A stretch of 12,350 nucleotides of DNA from JBOHWJ01 sp050736615 (GTDB lineage Bacteria; Desulfobacterota; Binatia; Binatales; Binataceae): positions 1 through 12,350 of the forward strand of contig JBOHWL010000134.1 in the NCBI GenBank assembly GCA_050736615.1, written 5' to 3'. Every line of letters begins with the position of its first letter. The first letter of the stretch is position 1. The position numbers and the translations under genes are program-made. Of this stretch, positions 5,730 to 12,347 are shown piece by piece. The notes under the pieces were generated by a model. It saw only the letters and a program-made list of their open reading frames with translations, was not told the origin of the DNA and made no database searches.

Positions 5730-8477
5730 TTAAACGTCTTTGAAGTCGCGCTTGGACTTGCGGTCGCTCAGTGCCGCCTGGGCCGCCGCCAGCCGTGCGA
5801 TCGGCAATCTGAACGGCGAGCAGGAAACATAGTCAAGCCCGAGCCGATGACAAAACTTCACGCTTTCGGGATCACCGCCGTGCTCGCCGCAGATGCCGAG
5901 CTTGAGCTTCTTGTTGACCTTGCGACCGCGTTCGATCGCGATCTTCATCAAGCCGCCGACTCCTTCGGTATCGAGCTGCTGGAACGGGTCCTTCTGGTAA
6001 ATGCCGCGGTCCAGATACACACGCAGAAACTTGACCGAATCGTCGCGTGACAGGCCATAGGTCATCTGGGTCAAATCGTTCGTGCCAAAGGAGAAGAAGT
6101 CCGCCTCGGCGGCGATCTCGCCCGCCTCGATACAAGCGCGCGGCACTTCGATCATTGTGCCGATGGTGAAATTGAGCCGGCCGCGATCGTGCGCGGAAAC
6201 TTCCTTGGCAACCTCGCGGATATCGGCGGCGAGCAGCTCGAATTCGCGCCGCGCGCCAATCAGCGGCAGCATGATCTCCGGAGTGACTTTGACGCCCTCG
6301 CGGCGCAGTTCCACGACCGCTTCGAAAATCGCGCGGGCCTGCGCCTTGTAGATTTCCGGATGGCTGATACCGAGGCGTGCGCCGCGATGCCCCAGCATCG
6401 GATTGAATTCCTGCAGGCTATCGCGCACCTGGCGCAGCCGATCCGGATCGACGCCGATATTTTCAGCAAGCTTGCGGATTTCCTCGTCTTCCTTGGGCAG
6501 GAACTCGTGCAAGGGCGGATCGAGCAGGCGGATCGTCACCGGCTTGCCGGCCATCTCGCGCAAGATACCCACGAAATCATCACGCTGCATCGGGACGATT
6601 TTGGCGAGCGCCCGCGCGCGCTGCTCTGCGTCCTCCGCCATGATCATCTCGCGTACGGCCTCGATGCGTTCGGGCGCGAAGAACATGTGCTCGGTGCGGC
6701 ACAGTCCAATGCCTTCCGCACCGAATTGGCGGGCAACTTCAGCGTCATGTGGGCTATCGGCGTTGGCGCGCACACCGAGCCGGCGTTCCTGGTCGGCCCA
6801 TTTGAGGAATTGGCGGAAATGCTCGGACATTTCCGGTTCGATAGTGCCCACGCGTCCGGCGATAACTTCCCCCGAGGAACCGTCGAGCGTCAGGTATTCG
6901 CCGCGCCGAATCACACGGTCCCCGACTTTGAGCGCGCCAGCGGCGGCGTCTATCGCCAGGGCGCCGCATCCGGCGACGCAACACTTCCCCATGCCGCGCG
7001 CGACCACCGCCGCATGGCTGGTCATACCGCCGCGCGCGGTGAGGATACCCTGTGCCACTTGCATGCCGTGAATATCCTCGGGCGAAGTTTCCATGCGCAC
7101 CAGAATCACCGGATGACCGGCCTCATGCATACTGACGGCCTCGTCCGCCGAGAATACGACCTCGCCGTAAACCGCGCCGGGAGAAGCGGGCAGCCCACGC
7201 GCGATCACCTCTTTGGCACCCTGCGGGTCAAGTTGGGGATGCAACAGTTGCTCGAGTTGTTCCGGCTCGACTCGCATCAACGCGCCACGCCGATCGATCA
7301 GGCGTTCGCCGACCATCTCGACCGCCGCGCGCACGGCCGCTTCGGCCGTACGTTTGCCGGTGCGCGTCTGCAACATGAACAGGCGTTCGCGCTCGACGGT
7401 GAATTCCATGTCCTGCATATCGCGGAAATGCTTTTCGAGCCGCTGCGCGATCGCCAGCAAGTTCTTGTAAACGCCAGGAAAGCTCTCTTCGAGAGTGCCG
7501 AATTGAGCCGTGCGCCGCTGCTCGTCGACCCCGTTGCGTTCGGCCCATTCGCGCCCCGCCTTGAGGCTGATTTGACGCGGCGTGCGGATGCCGGCGACGA
7601 CATCTTCGCCCTGAGCGTTGGGCAGGAATTCGCCGTAGATGCCCTTTTCGCCGGTTGACGGATTGCGCGTAAAAGCGACCCCAGTGGCACAATCGGAACC
7701 GAGATTGCCGAATACCATTGACTGCACGGTCACGGCGGTGCCCCAATCGCCGGGGATATGGTTGAACTTGCGATAGGCGACCGCGCGATCATTGTTCCAC
7801 GAACCGAAGACCGCACCGATCGCTTCCCACAACTGTTCGTGCGGATCCTGCGGCACGTCGCGTCCGATCCGGCGCCGAATCAGTTCGCGGAACTCACCCG
7901 CCAATTCCTTCAGGTCATCGACGGTCAGCTCGAGATCTTCCTTGACTCCGCGCGCGTCTTTTTTTTTATCGATCAGATCCTCGAAGGGATCGCGCGCGTG
8001 CTTATCCTCGGGCTTGAGCTTGAGCACCACATCGCCGTACATCTGGCAAAAACGCCGGTATGAATCCCAGGCAAAGCGCGGATTTTCGCTTTGCGCCTCC
8101 AGTCCCTTGACGGTTTCATCGGTGAGCCCGAGATTCAGTACGGTATCCATCATGCCGGGCATCGAAACTCGCGCGCCGGAGCGCACCGAAACTAAAAGTG
8201 GATTACGGCTGTCGCCGAAGGTGCGGCCGAGCGTTTTTTCGACGCGCTTGATGCTTTTGGCCACGCCTTCGGCAAGACCCTGAGGATACTTGTTCTTGTG
8301 CTCGTAAAAGTAATTGCAAACGCGAGTTGAAATCGTAAAGCCGGGCGGCACCGGCAATTTCAGCGAAGCCATCTCGGCCAGATTGGCGCCCTTGCCACCC
8401 AGCAGATCGCGCATTCCGGCACGGCCCTCGGCCATGCCTTCACCAAAGAAATAGATGTCCGGATGAACCCGAGCCAT
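5730..8477 (-). CDS. ppdK: pyruvate, phosphate dikinase
   Basis: This 915-residue enzyme interconverts pyruvate + ATP + Pi and phosphoenolpyruvate + AMP + PPi in the cytoplasm. The N-terminal nucleotide-binding domain (about 1-380) shows YFFGEG, LLGGKGANLAEM, VPPGFTIST and RSGARVSMPGMMDTVLNLG. The swivelling phosphohistidine domain has GGMTSHAAVVARGMG with catalytic His488. The C-terminal PEP/pyruvate barrel has GIGLCRTEHMFF, FGTNDLTQMTYG and GICGEHGGDP with catalytic Cys863. All key residues are intact. The length is slightly above the roughly 875-900 usual for bacteria, from short insertions near 160-185 and 300-325. The ATG at 8477 follows GGGAG at 9 nt. It lies 85 bp downstream of glyS and probably shares its transcript. 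The coding strand contains a run of nine A (7967-7959) encoding Lys-Lys-Lys. Confidence 0.97.
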   Translation of the reverse strand: MARVHPDIYFFGEGMAEGRAGMRDLLGGKGANLAEMASLKLPVPPGFTISTRVCNYFYEHKNKYPQGLAEGVAKSIKRVEKTLGRTFGDSRNPLLVSVRSGARVSMPGMMDTVLNLGLTDETVKGLEAQSENPRFAWDSYRRFCQMYGDVVLKLKPEDKHARDPFEDLIDKKKDARGVKEDLELTVDDLKELAGEFRELIRRRIGRDVPQDPHEQLWEAIGAVFGSWNNDRAVAYRKFNHIPGDWGTAVTVQSMVFGNLGSDCATGVAFTRNPSTGEKGIYGEFLPNAQGEDVVAGIRTPRQISLKAGREWAERNGVDEQRRTAQFGTLEESFPGVYKNLLAIAQRLEKHFRDMQDMEFTVERERLFMLQTRTGKRTAEAAVRAAVEMVGERLIDRRGALMRVEPEQLEQLLHPQLDPQGAKEVIARGLPASPGAVYGEVVFSADEAVSMHEAGHPVILVRMETSPEDIHGMQVAQGILTARGGMTSHAAVVARGMGKCCVAGCGALAIDAAAGALKVGDRVIRRGEYLTLDGSSGEVIAGRVGTIEPEMSEHFRQFLKWADQERRLGVRANADSPHDAEVARQFGAEGIGLCRTEHMFFAPERIEAVREMIMAEDAEQRARALAKIVPMQRDDFVGILREMAGKPVTIRLLDPPLHEFLPKEDEEIRKLAENIGVDPDRLRQVRDSLQEFNPMLGHRGARLGISHPEIYKAQARAIFEAVVELRREGVKVTPEIMLPLIGARREFELLAADIREVAKEVSAHDRGRLNFTIGTMIEVPRACIEAGEIAAEADFFSFGTNDLTQMTYGLSRDDSVKFLRVYLDRGIYQKDPFQQLDTEGVGGLMKIAIERGRKVNKKLKLGICGEHGGDPESVKFCHRLGLDYVSCSPFRLPIARLAAAQAALSDRKSKRDFKDV

Positions 8478-8520
8478 TGAATAAATCTCCCGCCCCAGAA
8501 GTTATTTGAACCGCGCCAGA

Positions 8521-8559
8521 CCGCCGGCCACCTTCAGGGGATGTGTGCGCCGGCCGGTC
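8521..8559. repeat. imperfect inverted repeat between glyS and ppdK
   Basis: On the minus strand, GACCGGCCGGC just after the glyS stop can pair with GCCGGCGGTC about 18 nt later, with one bulged base. No T-run follows, so at most it is a weak or factor-assisted terminator. It could instead set the ratio of glyS to ppdK expression by processing or attenuation. Confidence 0.35.
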
Positions 8560-8562
8560 CTT

Positions 8563-9909
8563 TCAGCGATACCAGCCGATACGTTCAATTAGCGTGGCGG
8601 CCAACTGCGCGATTGGCAGCCGTTCCTGCGCCGTCGAATCGCGATCGCGCAAGGTTACGCTGTCATCTTCCATGGTCTGATGATCAATCGTAACACCAAA
8701 AGGCGTGCCGATTTCATCCTGGCGCCGATAGCGGCGTCCGATCGAACCGGCCTGATCGTATGCCACGGTGAAATGCGGCTGCAGCAACGCGCGCACCTCC
8801 TGAGCTTTTTCCGGCTGACCGCCTTTGCGCAAGAGGGGATAAACCGCAACTTTTACCGGCGCCAGCCGCGCATCGAGCCGCAGCACGATCCGTTCTTCCC
8901 GCTCGACCACGTCCTCATCATAGGCGTCGAGCATGAAAGCGAGCATCGCGCGATCGACTCCGGCCGCCGGTTCTATGACCCATGGCCGATAGCGCGCCTT
9001 CGCTTCCTCGTCGAAATAGGTCAAATCCTTGCCACTGAATTTTGCGTGTTGGTCCAAATCAAAGCTGCCGCGTTTGGCGACGCCCTCAAGCTCACCCCAG
9101 CCAAACGGATACAGGTATTCGATATCGGTGGTGCCTCGCGAATAATGCGACAGTTCGTCTTTGGCATGCGCGCGCTTGCGCAGATGGTCGGGCCGGATGC
9201 CATATTTGACGTACCAATTGAAGCGTTCGCCGACCCAATACTCAAACCAGCGTTCTTCCTCGACAACATCCGGTTTGATGAAAAACTCCATCTCCATCTG
9301 TTCGAATTCGCGCGTGCGAAAAATGAAATTGCCCGGCGTAATTTCGTTGCGAAACGATTTGCCGGCCTGCGCCACGCCGAAGGGCAGCTTGATGCGCTGA
9401 GTGTCGAGCAGGTTGGCGAAATTGGCGAAAATGCCCTGGGCGGTTTCCGGCCGCAGATAAATCGTGCTGGCACTATCCTCAACCGGTCCCATGAAGGTCT
9501 TGAACATCAGATTGAACTGACGAGCTTCGGTGAGTTCGCCGCCGCACGCGGGGCAACGGCCGCCGCTTATCTGATCAACGCGAAAGCGTTGCTTGCAGTT
9601 CTTGCAATCGACCAGCGGGTCGGTGAAGTTCTCTATATGGCCCGACGCTTCCCAGGTGCGGGGATGCTGCAGGATGGCGCTGTCGAGGCCCAGCACGTCC
9701 GTGCGTGAACGCACCATCGCGCGCCACCACGCTTCCTTCACATTGCGCTTCAGTTCGACGCCCAGCGGACCGTAGTCGAAGGTCGAGCCAAGGCCGCCGT
9801 AGATGTCACTGGTGGGGAAAACGATGCCGCGCCGCTTGCATAAATTGACCAGCTTCTCCATTGTCACCGCGCGCGGGGTAGACGGGCCTGGTTCATTTTC
9901 GACCAGCAA
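8563..9909 (-). CDS. glyS: glycyl-tRNA synthetase, single-chain class II type
   Basis: This protein of about 448 residues charges tRNA-Gly. It is the homodimeric (alpha2) form also found in Gram-positives, archaea and eukaryotes, not the alpha2/beta2 form of most proteobacteria. Visible are the N-terminal KRRGIVFPTSDIYGGLG, motif 1 region HPRTWEASGHIENFTDPL, a CxxC...CxxC zinc-finger-like insertion (C102, C105, C119, C122), motif 2 SFRNEITP...FRTREFEQMEMEFF (186-210), motif 3 GVDRAMLAF (317-325) and a C-terminal anticodon-binding domain with KVAVYPLL and FGVTIDHQTMEDDSVTLRDRD. I choose the TTG at 9909 because a perfect AGGAGG (9924-9919) lies 9 nt upstream. The open frame extends to 9936, and an ATG at 9861 lacks a good Shine-Dalgarno. 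It lies between yfcE-like and ppdK genes on the same strand. The Zn insertion and motifs look functional. Confidence 0.95.
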   Translation of the reverse strand: MLVENEPGPSTPRAVTMEKLVNLCKRRGIVFPTSDIYGGLGSTFDYGPLGVELKRNVKEAWWRAMVRSRTDVLGLDSAILQHPRTWEASGHIENFTDPLVDCKNCKQRFRVDQISGGRCPACGGELTEARQFNLMFKTFMGPVEDSASTIYLRPETAQGIFANFANLLDTQRIKLPFGVAQAGKSFRNEITPGNFIFRTREFEQMEMEFFIKPDVVEEERWFEYWVGERFNWYVKYGIRPDHLRKRAHAKDELSHYSRGTTDIEYLYPFGWGELEGVAKRGSFDLDQHAKFSGKDLTYFDEEAKARYRPWVIEPAAGVDRAMLAFMLDAYDEDVVEREERIVLRLDARLAPVKVAVYPLLRKGGQPEKAQEVRALLQPHFTVAYDQAGSIGRRYRRQDEIGTPFGVTIDHQTMEDDSVTLRDRDSTAQERLPIAQLAATLIERIGWYR

Positions 9910-9918
9910 AAAGCTATT

Positions 9919-9924
9919 CCTCCT
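9919..9924 (-). promoter_or_regulatory. Shine-Dalgarno (AGGAGG) deciding a TTG start for glyS
   Basis: A consensus AGGAGG on the minus strand, 9 nt before TTG 9909. It lies inside the longer open frame that begins at TTG 9936, so translation from 9936 would run over it. That makes 9909 the better start. Confidence 0.65.
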
Positions 9925-9960
9925 GGGATTGATCAATCATTCCCGCCGGCCTTAGACCGA

Positions 9961-10497
9961 TCAGCCGAGCTTGACAATTTCAGCGCTGACATGGCCGCCG
10001 GGCGCTATTTCCAAAATTGCGACGGTACCCGGCACATCGACCAGGTTATGTGGCAGGGTTGCGCTGCCCGGATTGACCACCAGCGTCGCGCCGAAGCGCG
10101 CGACTCCTTCCAAATGGCTGTGACCCATCACCAGGACGTCCACCGCACCGCCGAAATGGGCCTCCATGGCGCGGTGGAACACCTCCGCCGAGGTTTCGTC
10201 CGGTGTTGGCAAGGCGTGCGCGAGCCCAACTCTCACGCCTTCAACTTCCAGCACGTGGGCCAGCTTGACGCGCGCGTCGAGCTCAAGCCTGAAGCGATGG
10301 CCGTCGAGGCCTTCGTCACCGTTGCCCAACGCGGCTATCACCGGCGCGATGCTGGCCAATTCGTCCAGCACGCGATTGACGTAAACGTCGCCCGCATGCA
10401 TCACCAGGTCGACCCCGCGGAACGCTTCGAATACCGCTGCGGGCAGGCGCTCGCATGCCTCCGGAATATGAGTGTCAGAGATGAGTCCGATGCGCAT
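9961..10497 (-). CDS. YfcE/MJ0936-type metallophosphoesterase (phosphodiesterase)
   Basis: This 178-residue calcineurin-like phosphoesterase is of the small YfcE/MJ0936 group, two-metal enzymes that cleave phosphodiesters. The whole ligand set is visible: LISDTH (D8, H10), HAGD (D37), GNGDE (N59, with Gly where many relatives have Cys or His), LAHALP (H94), MGHSH (H126, H128) and the NPGS turn (142-145). Length matches the family. The ATG at 10497 is almost forced because the first metal motif starts at residue 7; the Shine-Dalgarno is poor. Its stop is 51 bp from the glyS start on the same strand, giving a likely yfcE-glyS-ppdK unit. The physiological substrate of such proteins is generally unknown, and the neighbours give no firm hint. 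Confidence 0.92.
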   Translation of the reverse strand: MRIGLISDTHIPEACERLPAAVFEAFRGVDLVMHAGDVYVNRVLDELASIAPVIAALGNGDEGLDGHRFRLELDARVKLAHVLEVEGVRVGLAHALPTPDETSAEVFHRAMEAHFGGAVDVLVMGHSHLEGVARFGATLVVNPGSATLPHNLVDVPGTVAILEIAPGGHVSAEIVKLG

Positions 10498-10525
10498 CGG
10501 TGGTGATCAAGCTGTCGCGAACAGA

Positions 10526-10531
10526 ACTATA
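10526..10531 (-). promoter_or_regulatory. candidate -10 element (TATAGT) for the yfcE-glyS-ppdK unit
   Basis: TATAGT on the minus strand is a 5/6 match to TATAAT, 28 bp upstream of the start codon, in the only AT-rich island of the divergent gap. No convincing -35 lies at 16-18 bp. On the opposite strand the same island reads TATAAG (10528-10533), another 5/6 match, so divergent promoters may overlap here. Confidence 0.3.
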
Positions 10532-10555
10532 AGAAGTTATCACGCACCGAATGCG

Positions 10556-10571
10556 GCGGCAATTTTGCCGC
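10556..10571. repeat. inverted repeat 1 of 3 in lipoprotein leader
   Basis: GCGGCAATTTTGCCGC is a perfect 7-bp inverted repeat around TT, or a 6-bp stem with an ATTT loop. It is the first of three adjacent palindromic elements within 45 bp. Confidence 0.55.
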
Positions 10572-10573
10572 AG

Positions 10574-10587
10574 GTCTTTTCAAAGAC
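10574..10587. repeat. inverted repeat 2 of 3 in lipoprotein leader
   Basis: GTCTTTTCAAAGAC is a perfect 6-bp inverted repeat around TC, 2 bp after the first element. The tight 2-nt centre suits a DNA-binding dimer better than a stable RNA hairpin. Confidence 0.55.
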
Positions 10588-10588
10588 G

Positions 10589-10600
10589 CAAGCGCGCTTG
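10589..10600. repeat. inverted repeat 3 of 3 in lipoprotein leader
   Basis: CAAGCGCGCTTG is a perfect 12-bp palindrome with no spacer, 1 bp after the second element. With no loop it can act only as duplex DNA or by dimerisation, which favours an operator or methylation/restriction-type site. Confidence 0.55.
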
Positions 10601-10648
10601 TAAATGGCCGCCCGTCAAACGTATCAACGGCCGCCGCACTGGGCCAGT

Positions 10649-10658
10649 AGCGGCCGCT
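10649..10658. repeat. 10-bp GC palindrome containing a NotI site
   Basis: AGCGGCCGCT is a perfect palindrome 24 bp before the lipoprotein start codon. The bases after it, GCTGTGCGAAT, nearly recur at 10680-10690 around the start codon, a short direct repeat. Likely incidental. Confidence 0.25.
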
Positions 10659-10669
10659 GTGCGAATTCT

Positions 10670-10675
10670 GGAAAG
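10670..10675 (+). promoter_or_regulatory. Shine-Dalgarno for the GTG start of the lipoprotein
   Basis: GGAAAG with 7 nt to GTG 10683. It sets the start immediately before the lipoprotein signal sequence. Confidence 0.5.
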
Positions 10676-10682
10676 ATGGGCT

Positions 10683-11015
10683 GTGCGAATATCCCGGATA
10701 ATATGCGCGGCCGGCTTGCTGTTGGCCGCGCTGGCCGTTGCCGGATGCGGTCACCGGCTGATCGCCACCAATGGCGCCGCCACCGTCAATATTTATCCCG
10801 ACAAGGCCTCGTTCGATCGCTTGCGCTCGCTGCAGAGCCAGGGCGGCGCACTCGGCCTGCTGGGTGGACTCGCCTCCGATATCGTGGTGCGGAAGATCGC
10901 GATCAACACCCCGGTAAAAGTCCTGTCGAGCAATCACGAAGGCGATGTGATCCTCGTGCTGAAGGGCCCGAACCAGGGCCTCAAAGGGTACGTGGCCAAA
11001 ATCAACGTCGATTAA
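10683..11015 (+). CDS. small lipoprotein with SH3-like C-terminus
   Basis: This predicted 110-residue lipoprotein has a short positively charged start, then IICAAGLLLAALAVAGC, ending in a lipobox-like VAGC. Cys22 would be lipidated and the mature part anchored to a membrane. After a linker with a Gly/Leu-rich segment (LGLLGGLAS), the last 50 residues read like a compact beta barrel: NTPVKVLSS, then EGDVILVLKGPNQGLKGYV, the pattern of bacterial SH3-like domains. The GTG at 10683 is chosen because GGAAAG lies 7 nt upstream and the signal peptide then has normal length; an ATG at 10551 in frame would put 44 Arg-rich residues in front. It is divergent from the yfcE gene and converges with glnB 15 bp later. 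No named family is recognised, and its role is unknown. Confidence 0.72.
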   Translation: MRISRIICAAGLLLAALAVAGCGHRLIATNGAATVNIYPDKASFDRLRSLQSQGGALGLLGGLASDIVVRKIAINTPVKVLSSNHEGDVILVLKGPNQGLKGYVAKINVD

Positions 11016-11030
11016 AAAAATCAAGTTGCC

Positions 11031-11369
11031 TCAGAGCGCGTGGCTGCCACGTTCGCCGGTCCGGATGCGGACCACCTCTTCCATCGGCAGCACGAAGATC
11101 TTGCCGTCACCAATACGGCCGGTGCGTGCGGCGCGTTCGATAGTTTCGACTACCTGCGTCGCCATCTCGTCCGCAACAATTATTTCAAGTTTCACCTTAG
11201 GCAGGAAATCCACCACGTATTCCGCGCCGCGATAAAGCTCGGTATGCCCCTTCTGGCGGCCGAATCCTTTTACTTCGCTGACGGTGAGGCCTTGCACGCC
11301 GATACTCGACAACGCCTCTTTGACCTCGTCGAGTTTGAACGGTTTGATAATCGCCTCGACCTTTTTCAT
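11031..11369 (-). CDS. glnB: nitrogen regulatory protein PII
   Basis: This 112-residue trimeric signal protein senses 2-oxoglutarate and ATP/ADP and controls nitrogen assimilation partners such as glutamine synthetase adenylylation or AmtB. It starts MKKVEAIIKPFKLDEVKEAL as in GlnB/GlnK. The T-loop reads GHTELYRGAEYVVDFLPK with Tyr51 at the uridylylation position, then the B-loop TGRIGDGKIFV (83-93) and C-loop VRIRTGERG. Length and all ligand residues are normal. The ATG at 11369 follows GGAGG with 6 nt spacing. GlnB and GlnK cannot be separated safely by sequence here: there is no adjacent amtB, nor glnA. It is downstream of plsY on the same strand. A sigma-54 -24/-12 promoter was looked for upstream and not seen. 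Confidence 0.96.
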   Translation of the reverse strand: MKKVEAIIKPFKLDEVKEALSSIGVQGLTVSEVKGFGRQKGHTELYRGAEYVVDFLPKVKLEIIVADEMATQVVETIERAARTGRIGDGKIFVLPMEEVVRIRTGERGSHAL

Positions 11370-11505
11370 ATGACACCTCCGGACGACAGGAACCCGCGTC
11401 CCGCGCCCGCGCCCTCCCCAACGTCTTCAAGTACCTTTTCCAGATATCCGACCGCTGAAGCAAGCCCCCCGGTACCGTCAACCCGCGCCCAAAACCGGGA
11501 GTAAT

Positions 11506-11625
11506 TTAACGAGCAATGATGATGCCATCGGTTTTCGAACGGTTACGCTCGCTCGCGTGCGTCCACGCATATTCGGCGGGCACCGCGCTGGTCAGATAGC
11601 AGGCGTCAGGCGCTTCGACGGGCAT
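11506..11625 (-). CDS. possible small ORF between plsY and glnB (39 codons)
   Basis: An ATG at 11625 opens a 39-residue frame starting MPVEAPDACYLTSAV and ending DGIIIAR at TAA. It begins 14 bp after the plsY stop and ends 136 bp before the glnB start, all on the minus strand. The composition looks protein-like (mixed acidic, aromatic and aliphatic residues), and the frame is open upstream into plsY without another start codon. There is no clear Shine-Dalgarno before the ATG, and I recognise no family. It may be a real small protein translated by coupling with plsY, the tail of a decayed gene, or chance. Confidence 0.25.
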   Translation of the reverse strand: MPVEAPDACYLTSAVPAEYAWTHASERNRSKTDGIIIAR

Positions 11626-11639
11626 CGCGGCGCGCTTTT

Positions 11640-12245
11640 TCAGCGGGTCCGCGCCCTTTTCGCGCCCATCGCGGGTTCTTCGCCGCTGATCAGGCGCCGT
11701 ATATTTTCATGATGGCGCACCAGCACCAACGCTGACATCAGGATAGCCAGCAGAACATACGGTCGTGGGCATCCCAACGCGGCGGCGGCTGGCACCAGCG
11801 CGATAGCCGCGCAAATCGAGCCGAGCGATACCACGCGAGTCGCCGCCACCATCGCGAGAAATACCGCAAGCGCAATCAGGATTGGGAATGGCGCCAGACC
11901 CAGCCATACGCCGACCGAAGTGGCGACGCCGCGTCCACCGTGAAAGCCCAAATAGATAGAAAAGATCGCACCCGCGAACGCGGCCAAGCCTACTAATGCC
12001 AGCGCCGCCACATGAAATCCCAGGAATTCCGCAGCCAGTACCGGCAATAGACCCTTCAAAAGGTCGCCGACAAAGGTGATAGCCGCCGCACTCTTGCCGC
12101 CCGCGCGGGCCACGTTGGTCATGCCGGTATTGCCGGAACCGACCGCACGCGGGTCAAAGCCGCGCAGCCGGCCGACAATCACCCCTACGGGAATTGACCC
12201 TACCAAGTAGGCCGTCAGCACGAACATTACGAATTCGGCTGACAA
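11640..12245 (-). CDS. plsY: glycerol-3-phosphate acyltransferase PlsY (acyl-phosphate dependent)
   Basis: This 201-residue inner-membrane enzyme transfers the acyl group from acyl-phosphate to glycerol-3-phosphate, the first step of phospholipid synthesis with PlsX. The family order is clear: an N-terminal membrane segment ending GSIPVG, motif 1 VGSGNTGMTNVARAGGK (S37, R47), further hydrophobic helices, motif 2 region GFHGGRGVATSVG (100-112), and motif 3 RHHENIRRLISGEE. Motif 2 is unusual: the preceding block reads GAIFSIYL where the family has GHxxPxFL, and GGR replaces GGK. The start is the TTG at 12245 with GGAAAG 7 nt upstream; the ATG at 12227 would trim the first helix and has no Shine-Dalgarno. 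It lies 24 bp after tRNA-Pro, possibly in one transcript, and upstream of glnB. Confidence 0.94.
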   Translation of the reverse strand: MSAEFVMFVLTAYLVGSIPVGVIVGRLRGFDPRAVGSGNTGMTNVARAGGKSAAAITFVGDLLKGLLPVLAAEFLGFHVAALALVGLAAFAGAIFSIYLGFHGGRGVATSVGVWLGLAPFPILIALAVFLAMVAATRVVSLGSICAAIALVPAAAALGCPRPYVLLAILMSALVLVRHHENIRRLISGEEPAMGAKRARTR

Positions 12246-12252
12246 ATGTCCG

Positions 12253-12258
12253 CTTTCC
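12253..12258 (-). promoter_or_regulatory. Shine-Dalgarno supporting the TTG start of plsY
   Basis: GGAAAG on the minus strand, 7 nt before TTG 12245. It lies in the 24-bp spacer between the tRNA CCA end and plsY, leaving little room for a separate promoter or terminator. Confidence 0.5.
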
Positions 12259-12269
12259 GGAATGAGAGA

Positions 12270-12347
12270 TGGTCGGGGTGACTGGATTTGAACCAGCGAC
12301 TCCTGCGTCCCGAACGCAGTGCTCTAGCCAGGCTGAGCTACACCCCG
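12270..12347 (-). tRNA. tRNA-Pro (anticodon CGG), CCA encoded
   Basis: Read on the minus strand, the cloverleaf is complete: acceptor CGGGGTG/CACCCCG, spacer TA, D stem GCTC/GAGC with loop AGCCTGGCTA, anticodon stem CTGCG/CGCAG around loop TTCGGGA (anticodon CGG), five-base variable loop, and T stem GCTGG/CCAGT with one G-T pair and loop TTCAAAT. The discriminator is A at 12273, followed by an encoded CCA (12272-12270). The C1-G72 first pair is characteristic of bacterial tRNA-Pro. It reads CCG codons, which should be frequent in this GC-rich genome. Confidence 0.96.

Noticed and set aside
6189..7658. A 489-codon open frame on the plus strand opposite ppdK
   Set aside because: It lies wholly antisense to an unmistakable ppdK and shows no recognisable motif. 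Long antisense frames are expected in GC-rich genes with strong third-position bias.
8680..9708. A 342-codon plus-strand open frame opposite glyS
   Set aside because: It is fully antisense to glycyl-tRNA synthetase, with no start context or domain; a codon-bias shadow.
10551..10682. N-terminal extension of the lipoprotein from an ATG at 10551
   Set aside because: The added 44 residues are Arg-rich, overlap the inverted repeats, and would place the lipoprotein signal sequence inside the protein. The GTG at 10683 has a Shine-Dalgarno.
11014..11020. T-run after glnB as an intrinsic terminator
   Set aside because: Seven T follow on the minus strand 11 nt past the stop, but no stable stem precedes them. 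The run also overlaps the stop codon of the convergent lipoprotein gene.
11370..11505. Sigma-54 promoter upstream of glnB
   Set aside because: No GG-N10-GC arrangement with TTGC was found. TTGACG at 11480-11475 resembles a -35, but no -10 lies at the right distance.
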